DNA of 7,769 bases from Actinomycetes bacterium (GCA_023438885.1 JAEXPS010000021.1:1-7769), one strand, 5' to 3'. Positions 1 through 6,492 are shown, numbered from the stretch's first letter. Notes: generated by a model not told the origin, from the letters alone. Made by a program: numbers and translations.

Positions 1-50
1 GGTCCGGGCAGGGGACGCGGCGCCTTCGTCGGGCACTGCTCGCTCGGCAA

Positions 51-67
51 CCGCCCTCGTCGGGCGG
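51..67 (-). terminator. Hairpin downstream of gpmA (possible terminator)
   Basis: A perfect 6-bp GC stem, CCGCCC/GGGCGG, with a 5-nt loop lies about 20 nt past the gpmA stop. No U-tract follows, so it is at best a U-less hairpin terminator or a 3'-end stabiliser. The rest of positions 1-87 shows no gene. Confidence 0.35.
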
Positions 68-87
68 CGTGCCGGCCGGGCCAGGGG

Positions 88-828
88 CTACTTGCCCTGG
101 TTGGCGACCGCGGCGATGGCGGCAGCCGCAGCTTCGGGGTCGAGGTAGGTGCCGCCCGGGTTGGTGGGCTTCAGCGTCTCCTCGTCCAGGTGGTAGACGA
201 GCGGGATGCCGGTCGGGATGTTGAGGCCGGCGATGGTCGAGTCGTCGACGTCGTCGAGGTACTTGACGATCGCGCGCAGCGAGTTGCCGTGCGCGGCGAC
301 CAGCACGGTCTTGCCCGCCTGCAGGTCCGGCACCAGGTCGGAGTGCCAGTACGGCAGCGCCCGCTCGAGCACCTGCTTGAGCGCCTCGGCGCGCGGGATC
401 GGCTCACCGGCGTAGCGCGGGTCGCCGTCCTGGCTGAACTCGGAGCCGAGCTCGATGTCCGGCGGCGGCACGTCGTACGAGCGGCGCCAGAGCATGAACT
501 GCTCGTCGCCGTACTCGTCGCGAATCTGCTTCTTGTCCTTGCCCTGGAGCGCACCGTAGTGACGCTCGTTGAGGCGCCAGGAGCGCTTCACGTCGATCCA
601 GTGCCGGTCCGCGGCGTCGAGGGCGAGGTTCGCGGTGCTGATCGCGCGCCGCAGCAGCGAGGTGTGCACGACGTCCGGCAGGATGCCGGCCTCCTTGAGC
701 AGCTTCCCGCCGCGGGAGGCCTCCGCCACGCCCTTCTCCGACAGTGCGACGTCCACCCAGCCGGTGAACAGGTTCTTCGCGTTCCATTCGCTCTCGCCAT
801 GGCGGAGCAGCACGAGGGTGTAGGTCAT
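88..828 (-). CDS. gpmA: 2,3-bisphosphoglycerate-dependent phosphoglycerate mutase
   Basis: Interconverts 3-phosphoglycerate and 2-phosphoglycerate in cytosolic glycolysis and gluconeogenesis through a phosphohistidine intermediate. The protein is 246 aa, the usual length for cofactor-dependent mutases. The N-terminus reads MTYTLVLLRHGESEWN, with the RHG motif at residues 9-11 (phospho-accepting His10). Also visible are the substrate-loop LLRRA (about 58-62), NERHYG (87-92, acid/base Glu88) and the second catalytic His180 in AAHGNSLRA. I chose the ATG at 828: homologues begin with MTYTLVLLRHG, and an AGG lies 9 nt upstream. The in-frame ATG at 837 would add only MGA and leaves no room for a ribosome-binding site. 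It is the last gene of a five-gene minus-strand run, 55 bp after mshA. The C-terminal Ala-rich tail is ordinary for GC-rich actinobacteria. Identification is secure. Confidence 0.97.
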   Translation of the reverse strand: MTYTLVLLRHGESEWNAKNLFTGWVDVALSEKGVAEASRGGKLLKEAGILPDVVHTSLLRRAISTANLALDAADRHWIDVKRSWRLNERHYGALQGKDKKQIRDEYGDEQFMLWRRSYDVPPPDIELGSEFSQDGDPRYAGEPIPRAEALKQVLERALPYWHSDLVPDLQAGKTVLVAAHGNSLRAIVKYLDDVDDSTIAGLNIPTGIPLVYHLDEETLKPTNPGGTYLDPEAAAAAIAAVANQGK

Positions 829-863
829 GGCGCCCATCCTGCCGCAGCCCGGCGAGGGGCGCC

Positions 864-879
864 GGGGACGAGCGTCCCC
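864..879 (-). terminator. GC hairpin immediately after mshA stop
   Basis: Perfect inverted repeat GGGGACG-AG-CGTCCCC, which in practice forms a 6-bp stem with a GAGC loop. It starts 4 nt past the mshA TGA, inside the 55-bp mshA-gpmA gap. There is no U-tract. It could attenuate or end the mshA message, or protect its 3' end, so it leaves open whether gpmA is transcribed from its own promoter. Confidence 0.4.
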
Positions 880-883
880 CCGG

Positions 884-2224
884 TCAGCTCGTCCTGCGGG
901 CCTCGGCGGCGACGTCGTAGACCTTGAGCACCTGGTCGGCGGCGGCGTCCCAGCCGAACCGCTCGGCGGCGGCCCGTGCGTGCGCGGCCCACTGGGCGCG
1001 GCGGTCGTCGTCCGCGAGCGCGGCGGCCAGGACGTCCGCCCAGAGCGCGGGATCGTGGCCGGGGACCAGCTTGCCGGAGACCCCGTCGTCGACGATCGTC
1101 TTCAGCCCGCCGACCGCCGCCGCGACCACGGGCACGCCGCTGGCCTGCGCCTCGGCCGCGACCAGGCCGAACGACTCGCTCCGGGAGGGCATCGCCACCA
1201 GGTCGGCCGCGTGGTACCAGCGCACCAGGTCGGTGCGTGCCGCCGGTGGGTGGACGACGAGGTCACCGGCGACGCCGAGCGTCGCGGCGAGCGCCTTGAG
1301 GTCGTGGACGGCCGTGGCCCGGCCGCTCGGCCCGCCGAGCACCACGAGCAGCGGCACCGCCCGCCCGGTGGCGCGCAGCACGCCGAGGGCTCGCACCAGG
1401 ACGTCGGGCGCCTTGAGCGGCTGGACCCGTCCGGCGAAGAGCACGATCGGCCGGTGCCGCGGCAGGCCGAGCCGGGCGCGAGCCTCGGCGCGGGCGTCCG
1501 GGCCGCCGGGCCGGAACCGGTCCAGGTCCACCCCCGGCTCGACCACGTGCACCTTGGCCGGGTCGGCGCCGTAGTGCTCGACGAGCTCGCGCGCCTCCGC
1601 GGGGGTGCTGGCGACCAGGGCGTCCGCGGCGGCCACCACGGCCACCTCGCCGGCGATGCGCAGCTCGGGCTCGGGGGCGTCGCCGGGAGCGAGCGCGGCG
1701 TTCTTGACCCGGGCCAGCGTGTGCGCGGTGTGGACCAGCGGCACCTCCCACCGACCCGCGGCGACCAGGCCCACCTGGCCTGACAGCCAGTAGTGGGAGT
1801 GGACCACCTGGTACCAGCCCGGAGCGCGGGCGGCCTCGTGGCGCAGCGCGCCGGCGGCCAGGCCGCACAGCACGCCCGGCAGCTCCTCCTTGGCCAGCGC
1901 CTCGAACGGACCGGCCGGCACGTGGTGCACCAGCACCGGCGGAGTGACACCGGCCGGGACGATGTCGGCGCGCAGCACGGCGCGGGCGTCGTCGGGCGCC
2001 AGCAGGCGCCCGTGGGCGTCGTACCCCTCGAGGACCACGGTCTCGGGCTGCTCGGACGACGTGGCGCGGGTGAACACCTCGACGCGCACCCCGCGGGTGG
2101 CGAGCGCCCGCGACAGCTCGAGGACGTACACGTTCATGCCGCCCGCATCGCCCGTGCCGGGCTGCTCCAGCGGGGAGGTGTGGACGGACAGCATCGCCAC
2201 GCGGGGGGCGTGCTGAAGGCTCAC
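884..2224 (-). CDS. mshA: D-inositol-3-phosphate glycosyltransferase (mycothiol synthesis)
   Basis: First committed enzyme of mycothiol synthesis. It transfers GlcNAc from UDP-GlcNAc to 1L-myo-inositol-1-phosphate in the cytosol. The protein is 446 aa, normal for MshA (about 420-480), with a GT-B fold of the GT4 family. The MshA hallmark is at residues 12-33 (LSVHTSPLEQPG followed by GDAGGMNVY), where the N-terminal domain binds inositol phosphate. The C-terminal nucleotide-sugar domain has GRVQPLKAPD (265-274) and the EX7E motif ESFGLVAAE with Glu350 and Glu358. I chose the GTG at 2224 because it precedes the first beta-strand by about 8 residues. The reading frame stays open much further upstream, but that stretch overlaps mmsA antiparallel to nothing recognisable. 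No Shine-Dalgarno precedes this GTG. A GACAAT sequence 6 nt upstream would fit a leaderless start; a GTG at 2200 is the alternative. Confidence 0.95.
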   Translation of the reverse strand: MSLQHAPRVAMLSVHTSPLEQPGTGDAGGMNVYVLELSRALATRGVRVEVFTRATSSEQPETVVLEGYDAHGRLLAPDDARAVLRADIVPAGVTPPVLVHHVPAGPFEALAKEELPGVLCGLAAGALRHEAARAPGWYQVVHSHYWLSGQVGLVAAGRWEVPLVHTAHTLARVKNAALAPGDAPEPELRIAGEVAVVAAADALVASTPAEARELVEHYGADPAKVHVVEPGVDLDRFRPGGPDARAEARARLGLPRHRPIVLFAGRVQPLKAPDVLVRALGVLRATGRAVPLLVVLGGPSGRATAVHDLKALAATLGVAGDLVVHPPAARTDLVRWYHAADLVAMPSRSESFGLVAAEAQASGVPVVAAAVGGLKTIVDDGVSGKLVPGHDPALWADVLAAALADDDRRAQWAAHARAAAERFGWDAAADQVLKVYDVAAEARRTS

Positions 2225-2310
2225 CGGGACATTGTCTGCCGTACGCGTGCTGGGAGGGCGCGGGCCTTCAGTCCTTGAAACGTCTACTGTCGGCACCCGC
2301 GGCGCCGGGG

Positions 2311-3813
2311 CTACTTCTGCGCGTCCGGCGTGAAGTGGAACGACGCGGCGGCGGGGGCCTCCCGGTGGGGCCAGCGCTGCGTCACCACCTTGCCGCGCGT
2401 GTAGAACCGCACGCCCTCGGGCCCGTAGACGTGGCTCTCGCCGAACAGCGAGGCCTTCCAGCCGCCGAAGGAGTGCCAGGCCACCGGCACCGGGATCGGC
2501 ACGTTGACGCCGACCATGCCCACCTGCACCCGCCGGGTGAATGTGCGCGCCGCCTCGCCGCTGGCGGTGAAGATCGCCGTGCCGTTGCCGTAGGGGTTGG
2601 CGTTGATCACGTCGATCGCCGCGTCGAGGTCGGGCACGCGCACCACGTCCAGCACCGGGCCGAACACCTCCTCGCGGTACACGTCCTGGTCCGTGCGCAC
2701 GTGGTCCAGGACGGTGGGCCCGACGAAGAACCCGCCCTCGCAGCCGGGCACCACGAGCCCGCGCCCGTCGACGACCACCGTGGCGCCCTGGCGTTCGCCG
2801 GACGTGACGAGCCCTTCGATCCGCTCCTTGGCGGCCGCCGAGATCACCGGCCCCATCTGCGTGCCGGGCAGGTCGCCGCGGGCCACCGTCACGGCTCGGG
2901 CCTTGGCGGCAAGGAGCGCGACGAGCTCGTCGGCCACCTGCTCCTGGACCACCGCGACGGAGAGCGCCATGCACCGCTCGCCGGCGGCACCGAACGCGGC
3001 GGCGGACAGCTGCTCGGCGGCGTCGTCGAGGTCCGCGTCGGCGAGCACCACGCCGTGGTTCTTCGCCCCGCCGAGCGCCTGGACCCGCTTGCCGGCGGCG
3101 GTGGCGGTGGCGTGCACGTGGCGTGCCACGGGGGTGGAACCGACGAACGACACCGCGGCGACGTCCGGGTGGGTCAGCAGGGAGTCGACGACCTCACGGT
3201 CGCCCTGCAGCACCGTGAAGACGCCGTCCGGCAGGCCGGCTTCCTGCCACATCCGAGCGAGGACCAGGGACGCCGACGGATCGCGCTCGGACGGCTTGAG
3301 CACGAAGGCGTTGCCCACGGCGATGGCGACGGGGCACATCCACAGCGGCACCATCGCCGGGAAGTTGAAGGGCGTGATGCCGGCGACGACGCCGAGCGGC
3401 TCCCGCATCGAGAACACGTCGATGCCCGTCGCCGCTTGCGCCGAGAACTCGCCGGTCAGCAGGTTCGGCACCCCGCAGGCGTACTCGACCACCTCGAGGC
3501 CGCGGCCCACCTCCCCCCGGGCGTCCGGGATGGTCTTGCCGTGCTCGCGGCTGACGATCGCGGCCAGCTCGTCGACCCCGGCGGCCAGCAGCTCGCGGAA
3601 CCGGAACAGCACGGCGGCGCGGCGGGCGGTGCTGGTCTGGGCCCAGACCTCGGCAGCCGCGGCTGCGGAGGCGACCGCGCGGTCGACGTCGCCGGCCGTG
3701 CCGAGGCCCACCGTCGCGACCTGCGCTCCGCTCGCCGGGTCGAGCACCGGCAGGCTCCGGTCACCCGAGGCGGGGACGAGCTTGCCGTCGATCCAGTGCG
3801 TGACGAGCGTCAT
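2311..3813 (-). CDS. mmsA: CoA-acylating methylmalonate-semialdehyde dehydrogenase
   Basis: NAD-dependent, CoA-acylating aldehyde dehydrogenase. It converts methylmalonate semialdehyde to propionyl-CoA, or malonate semialdehyde to acetyl-CoA, with loss of CO2. It is the last step of valine catabolism (MmsA) or inositol catabolism (IolA). The protein is 500 aa, full family length. Visible motifs are the Rossmann signature TPFNFPAMVPLW (147-158), FVGSTPVAR (223-231) and nucleophile Cys281 in GERCMALS. LGGAKNH (247-253) lacks the general-base Glu of hydrolytic aldehyde dehydrogenases, which marks the CoA-dependent subfamily. The C-terminus, YGPEGVRFYTRGKVVTQRW, is also typical. The start is supported by a strong GGGGAGG at 3820-3826, 6 nt from the ATG. 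No other inositol or valine genes are in the window, so the pathway cannot be decided. The gene sits 61 bp after the lactonase and 86 bp before mshA. Confidence 0.93.
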   Translation of the reverse strand: MTLVTHWIDGKLVPASGDRSLPVLDPASGAQVATVGLGTAGDVDRAVASAAAAAEVWAQTSTARRAAVLFRFRELLAAGVDELAAIVSREHGKTIPDARGEVGRGLEVVEYACGVPNLLTGEFSAQAATGIDVFSMREPLGVVAGITPFNFPAMVPLWMCPVAIAVGNAFVLKPSERDPSASLVLARMWQEAGLPDGVFTVLQGDREVVDSLLTHPDVAAVSFVGSTPVARHVHATATAAGKRVQALGGAKNHGVVLADADLDDAAEQLSAAAFGAAGERCMALSVAVVQEQVADELVALLAAKARAVTVARGDLPGTQMGPVISAAAKERIEGLVTSGERQGATVVVDGRGLVVPGCEGGFFVGPTVLDHVRTDQDVYREEVFGPVLDVVRVPDLDAAIDVINANPYGNGTAIFTASGEAARTFTRRVQVGMVGVNVPIPVPVAWHSFGGWKASLFGESHVYGPEGVRFYTRGKVVTQRWPHREAPAAASFHFTPDAQK

Positions 3814-3819
3814 CTGCGG

Positions 3820-3826
3820 CCTCCCC
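3820..3826 (-). promoter_or_regulatory. Ribosome-binding site of mmsA
   Basis: GGGGAGG read on the minus strand, 6 nt before the mmsA ATG. It is the strongest Shine-Dalgarno on this strand in the window and fixes the start. It suggests mmsA is translated independently of the lactonase 61 bp upstream. Confidence 0.7.
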
Positions 3827-3856
3827 GCGGTCCGATGCGCGGGAGGCTACCGCCCA

Positions 3857-3873
3857 CATGCCGGTCAGGCATG
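3857..3873 (-). terminator. Hairpin directly after the lactonase stop
   Basis: A perfect 6-bp stem, CATGCC/GGCATG, with loop TGACC starts 1 nt past the lactonase TGA, in the 61-bp gap before mmsA. The stem is short and has no U-tract, so it is a weak candidate for terminator or processing signal. Confidence 0.3.
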
Positions 3874-3874
3874 C

Positions 3875-5221
3875 TCAGCGCGCGGGAGTCGCGGCCTCCG
3901 GCTCCACCGGCGCGCTGCTGGCCGGTGCGACGTTGCCCGGGGCGACGTTGCCGGGTGCGACGCTGGCCGCCGACGGGACCGGGACCGACGAGACGACCGT
4001 TCCCTCGCGGTCCAGGACGGTGATGGCGCCCGGCACCTGCTCCGCGACGACGGTCCAGCCGTCGACCACGGCAAAGTGTCGCGGCGTCGATGCCGGCAGC
4101 AACTGGTCGGCACGCCGGTCCACGAGTCCGCCCGGGCGGACGACGAACCGCGCCAGCATCCCCGCGCCCCGCACGGCCAGCACCAGCTCGTCCCCGTCGA
4201 GCGCCAGATGTGACGGCGAGGCCTCCCCCTCCGCGGCGGCCCACACGGCCCGCAGATCTCCGCGGAGCCCGCCGCCAGCACGCTCTCCCTCTCCCCCCGC
4301 TCCTCCCGCTCCCCTCTCTCCCCCCTCTCCCCCCGCTCCGCCCTCTCGGCGAGCCCGGCAGTTCGTGTCGAGACCGGCAGCTGGGACTGCCGGGATCGCA
4401 CCGAACTGCCGGGTTCGGCGGGGGGTCGTGGTGGGGAGGGTGGGGAGGGTGGAGAGGGTCGGGAGGGCGGGGAGGGTTTGGGTCACCGTGCCCGTGTCCG
4501 TCGTCGGGTCCCAGGACAGGGCGTGCACGGTCGGGTCGAGCTCGCCGCTGACGTACGCCCACCACTCGCCGCCGGGGACGCCACGGGAGCCGCCCGTCGC
4601 CGGACCGCCCGGCAACTGCGCGAAGGCCAGGTGCCGGGGGCCGGTCCCCGGCGGGAAGGCCGCGGCGATCCCCGCGGGCACCGGGCCCGCCGGCGTGCGG
4701 GCGTACCGGCGGATCTGGTCGGTGCCGAGGTCGACGACGAGCAGGTGCTCACCCGGCGCGAGCGCGACGAAGTGCGCGTGCGGCCCGCCCTGGCGCTCGG
4801 CGTGGGGCCCGGACCCCGCGTGCGTGAGCACCACCGGAGGCTCGTCGGCCACCAGCGACCCGTCCGGAGCCAGGCGCAGCGCGCCGAGCGCGCCGTCCCC
4901 GTAGTTCGCCACGTACAGCCAGCCGTCGTCGGCGAGCAGGTGGCAGGGGTACGTGCCGCCTGACGGGGCGGTGCCGAGGGGCTCGAGGAGGTCGTCGTGC
5001 ACCCGGAGCGCGGCGACCGCACCCGCGTCGCTCTCGTCGGTCGCGTACAGCACGTCGCCGCGCAGCACGACGAAGGACGGGGCCGGTGTCTCGACCACCC
5101 GCACCGGCTCGCCCAGAGCGCCCGTGGCCGGGTCAAGGGCGACGCGGTAGATGCCCTCGCCGCGGCCGGCCGGCGTGCCGATGCCGGCCGGGGGGTATGT
5201 GCCGACCCAGAGCGTGCGCAC
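3875..5221 (-). CDS. Lactonase-family seven-bladed beta-propeller with in-frame repeat insertion
   Basis: Member of the lactonase/6-phosphogluconolactonase (YbhE-like) family, which hydrolyses sugar lactones. Visible motifs are VRTLWVGTYP at the start (blade-one strand), GTYPCHLL (89-96), GPHAHFVAL (146-154), GPRHLAFAQ (194-202) and PSHLALDGDELV (336-347). Their His/Arg residues line the putative active pocket in this family. The protein is 448 aa, against a usual 340-390. Most of the excess is residues about 255-318, a Thr-Leu-Pro, Arg and Gly/Glu-rich stretch encoded by a palindromic repeat (see the repeat entries). The family motif QTLPALP (248-254) precedes it and normal propeller sequence resumes in the same frame, so this is not a frameshift. 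I chose the GTG at 5221: it lies 11 nt after the xylR stop with TAGGG upstream, and the earlier starts (5266, 5293) add no conserved sequence and overlap xylR. There is no signal peptide. The xylR-xylA context hints at a pentose lactone substrate; this is unproven. Confidence 0.88.
   Translation of the reverse strand: MRTLWVGTYPPAGIGTPAGRGEGIYRVALDPATGALGEPVRVVETPAPSFVVLRGDVLYATDESDAGAVAALRVHDDLLEPLGTAPSGGTYPCHLLADDGWLYVANYGDGALGALRLAPDGSLVADEPPVVLTHAGSGPHAERQGGPHAHFVALAPGEHLLVVDLGTDQIRRYARTPAGPVPAGIAAAFPPGTGPRHLAFAQLPGGPATGGSRGVPGGEWWAYVSGELDPTVHALSWDPTTDTGTVTQTLPALPTLSTLPTLPTTTPRRTRQFGAIPAVPAAGLDTNCRARREGGAGGEGGERGAGGAGGEGERAGGGLRGDLRAVWAAAEGEASPSHLALDGDELVLAVRGAGMLARFVVRPGGLVDRRADQLLPASTPRHFAVVDGWTVVAEQVPGAITVLDREGTVVSSVPVPSAASVAPGNVAPGNVAPASSAPVEPEAATPAR
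3917..3961 (-). repeat. Three 15-bp repeats encoding VAPGN-type units
   Basis: Three head-to-tail 15-bp units near the lactonase 3' end encode VAPGN, VAPGN and VAPAS (residues 421-435). They form part of a Pro/Ala-rich C-terminal tail beyond the last propeller strand, which is probably unstructured. Confidence 0.75.
4284..4346. repeat. Pyrimidine-rich tract (plus strand), G-run tract on minus
   Basis: About 63 bp almost purely C/T on the plus strand, built of variants of CCCTCTCC and CCCGCTCC. On the coding (minus) strand it has many runs of 3-6 G separated by 3-6 nt, which fits a G-quadruplex-forming motif. It encodes the Gly/Glu/Ala-rich part of the lactonase insertion (about residues 292-313). 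Confidence 0.8.
4354..4413. repeat. 60-bp nested inverted repeat inside the lactonase gene
   Basis: The outer arms are a perfect 12-bp inverted repeat, CCCGGCAGTTCG at 4354-4365 and CGAACTGCCGGG at 4402-4413. The inner arms are CCGGCAG at 4374-4380 and CTGCCGG at 4387-4393, with a 6-nt loop. The CCGGCAG heptamer therefore occurs four times, two copies 19 bp apart in each orientation. It lies in the insertion of the lactonase CDS (residues about 270-290) and stays open in the coding frame. It could be a dispersed extragenic-type palindrome that landed in a gene, or a protein-binding site. Confidence 0.85.
4433..4477. repeat. Five tandem 9-bp GGGGAGGGT units
   Basis: Five consecutive 9-bp units on the plus strand. 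Three are GGGGAGGGT (4433-4441, 4442-4450, 4469-4477) and two are variants (4451-4459, 4460-4468). On the coding strand each unit encodes Thr/Ala-Leu-Pro/Ser (lactonase residues 249-263). The G-runs also make a plus-strand G-quadruplex motif. The first encoded unit coincides with the family's native QTLP motif, which suggests the repeat expanded from it. Confidence 0.85.
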
Positions 5222-5232
5222 CGGCCGCGGCC

Positions 5233-6489
5233 CTAGATCGCCTGACCGGCCGGGGTGCCGAACCATGCCGACGGCGCCGCGACCAGCGGCCACAGGGCGG
5301 CGAGCGCGCCGCCGGTCATCGCCGGGAACTGCCCCGCGCGCGGCGCACTGACGACCGGCGTGGACCAGGGGGCGGAGATGACGAGCTCGTCGAGCGCGCG
5401 GCGCACGTCCTCGTGGACCAGGGCGTAGAGCTGCCCGAAGGTGCCGCCGAGCACCACCTCGTCGACGTCCACCGTGTTGAGCACCCCGGCGAGCGTGACG
5501 CCGAGCGCACGGGCGGCGGACTGGACGGCGAACCGAGCCCGCGGGTCGCCGGCACCCACGGCGGCGACGAGGTCCTGGACGGTCGCGGTCGCGGGCAGAC
5601 CGGCACCGCGCAGCATCGCGTCCTGGCCGGCCCGGGCCTCGAGCGTGCCGCGCGACGGGCCGCCCGCCGCCCCGGGGTCCACCACGACGTGGCCGATCTC
5701 GCCGCTCCAGCCGTGGCGGCCGCCGAAGATCTCGCCGTCGATCACCAGGGCGCCACCGACGCCGACCTCGCCGGAGACGTAGACGAAGCTCGGCCGCGCA
5801 CCGCCGTCGCGGCGGGCACGCGCCTCGGCGCGAGCGGCGAGGTTCGCCTCGTTGGCCAGGGCGGGCAGCAGGCCGGCCAACCCCGGGTGGGGGGCGAGCA
5901 GGCCGACGACGTCGACGTCGTGCCAGCCGAGGTTGGGCGCGACCCGCAGCGGGCCGTGGTGGGAGTCGACGAGGCCGGGCAGGGCGAGCGAGGTGCCGAC
6001 GACGCGCACGCCGTCGCGGCGCAGCCGCCGGATCGCCTGCTCGGCGATGTCCGCCAGCCGCCTGAGCACGACGGCCGGGTCGCCGCGGCGCAGGTCGTCG
6101 GCCTCGACGCGCTCGACGAGGACCTCACCGGCCAGGTCGACGGCGCGCAGGCCGAGGTAGTCGACGTTCACCTCCATGCCGATGCCCGCGAACGTCCCCT
6201 GCGCCGGAGCGAGCGGCACGGCCGGGCGGCCGGCGCGCTGGGCGGGGCGCGGCAGCAGCTCGCGGACGATCCCGGCGCGCAGCAGCCGGTCGACGATCAA
6301 GGTGACGGAGGCACGGGCCAAACCGGTGCCCGCCGCGAGCTCCGCGCGCGAGGGCGGTTCGGTGGCATCCAGGACGTACGCGAGGGCGACGGAGAGGTTG
6401 TGCTCCCGCAGGTGCTCGCTGCGCGCGACGCCGACAGGACCGCGCCGCCCGGCGCGCGCCTGGCTCCAGGAGTCGTCCGCGGTCGGCAC
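5233..6489 (-). CDS. xylR: ROK-family transcriptional repressor, XylR-like
   Basis: DNA-binding sugar-responsive regulator of the ROK family, 418 aa. An N-terminal winged helix-turn-helix (about 35-78, core SRAELAAGTGLARASVTLIV) is followed by a two-lobed sugar-kinase-like domain. That domain has GIGMEVNVDYLG (102-113), LPGLVD (170-175), PNLGWHDVDV (185-194), NEANLAA (213-219), GEVGVGGALVIDGEIFGG (240-257) and GEIGH (263-267). The divergent xylA and the operator-like palindrome between them argue for a xylose-responsive repressor. Oddity: the ROK zinc motif (CXCGXXGCXE) should follow His267, but here the segment reads GAAGGPSRGTLEARAG with no Cys. The start is a GTG at 6489, with AGGG 7 nt upstream and a conserved-looking N-terminal extension before the HTH. 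A TAGGGT at 6496-6501 (minus) could serve as its -10 box, which would make the message nearly leaderless. The 3' end lies 11 nt from the lactonase start, so the two are probably co-transcribed. Confidence 0.9.
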   Translation of the reverse strand: MPTADDSWSQARAGRRGPVGVARSEHLREHNLSVALAYVLDATEPPSRAELAAGTGLARASVTLIVDRLLRAGIVRELLPRPAQRAGRPAVPLAPAQGTFAGIGMEVNVDYLGLRAVDLAGEVLVERVEADDLRRGDPAVVLRRLADIAEQAIRRLRRDGVRVVGTSLALPGLVDSHHGPLRVAPNLGWHDVDVVGLLAPHPGLAGLLPALANEANLAARAEARARRDGGARPSFVYVSGEVGVGGALVIDGEIFGGRHGWSGEIGHVVVDPGAAGGPSRGTLEARAGQDAMLRGAGLPATATVQDLVAAVGAGDPRARFAVQSAARALGVTLAGVLNTVDVDEVVLGGTFGQLYALVHEDVRRALDELVISAPWSTPVVSAPRAGQFPAMTGGALAALWPLVAAPSAWFGTPAGQAI

Positions 6490-6492
6490 GGC

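Noticed and set aside
190..927. Long plus-strand open frame opposite gpmA
   Set aside because: Arg/Val-rich translation with no recognisable motif, lying exactly opposite a well-conserved gene; long antisense frames are expected at this GC content.
2225..2974. N-terminal extension of the mshA frame to 2974
   Set aside because: It runs through the mmsA coding sequence in another frame and gives Gly/Arg-rich low-complexity protein; MshA homology begins only near 2200.
2275..4213. Two long plus-strand open frames opposite mmsA (2275-4023 and 2597-4213)
   Set aside because: His/Arg-rich or Ser/Thr-rich antisense shadows with no motifs; the minus strand carries a complete aldehyde dehydrogenase.
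4354..4413. Insertion sequence or integron-type attachment site
   Set aside because: No transposase, no target duplication that I can see and no recombinase-site core; only the palindrome itself is supported.
3810..4565. Minus-strand 251-codon frame overlapping the lactonase, which could suggest a frameshift at the insertion
   Set aside because: Family motifs on both sides of the insertion (GPRHLAF before, PSHLALDG after) are in the same frame as each other, so the lactonase is intact and this frame is spurious.
5222..5293. Upstream lactonase starts at 5293 (GTG) and 5266 (ATG)
   Set aside because: They would overlap the xylR coding end and add residues not resembling the family; the GTG at 5221 is well spaced from TAGGG.
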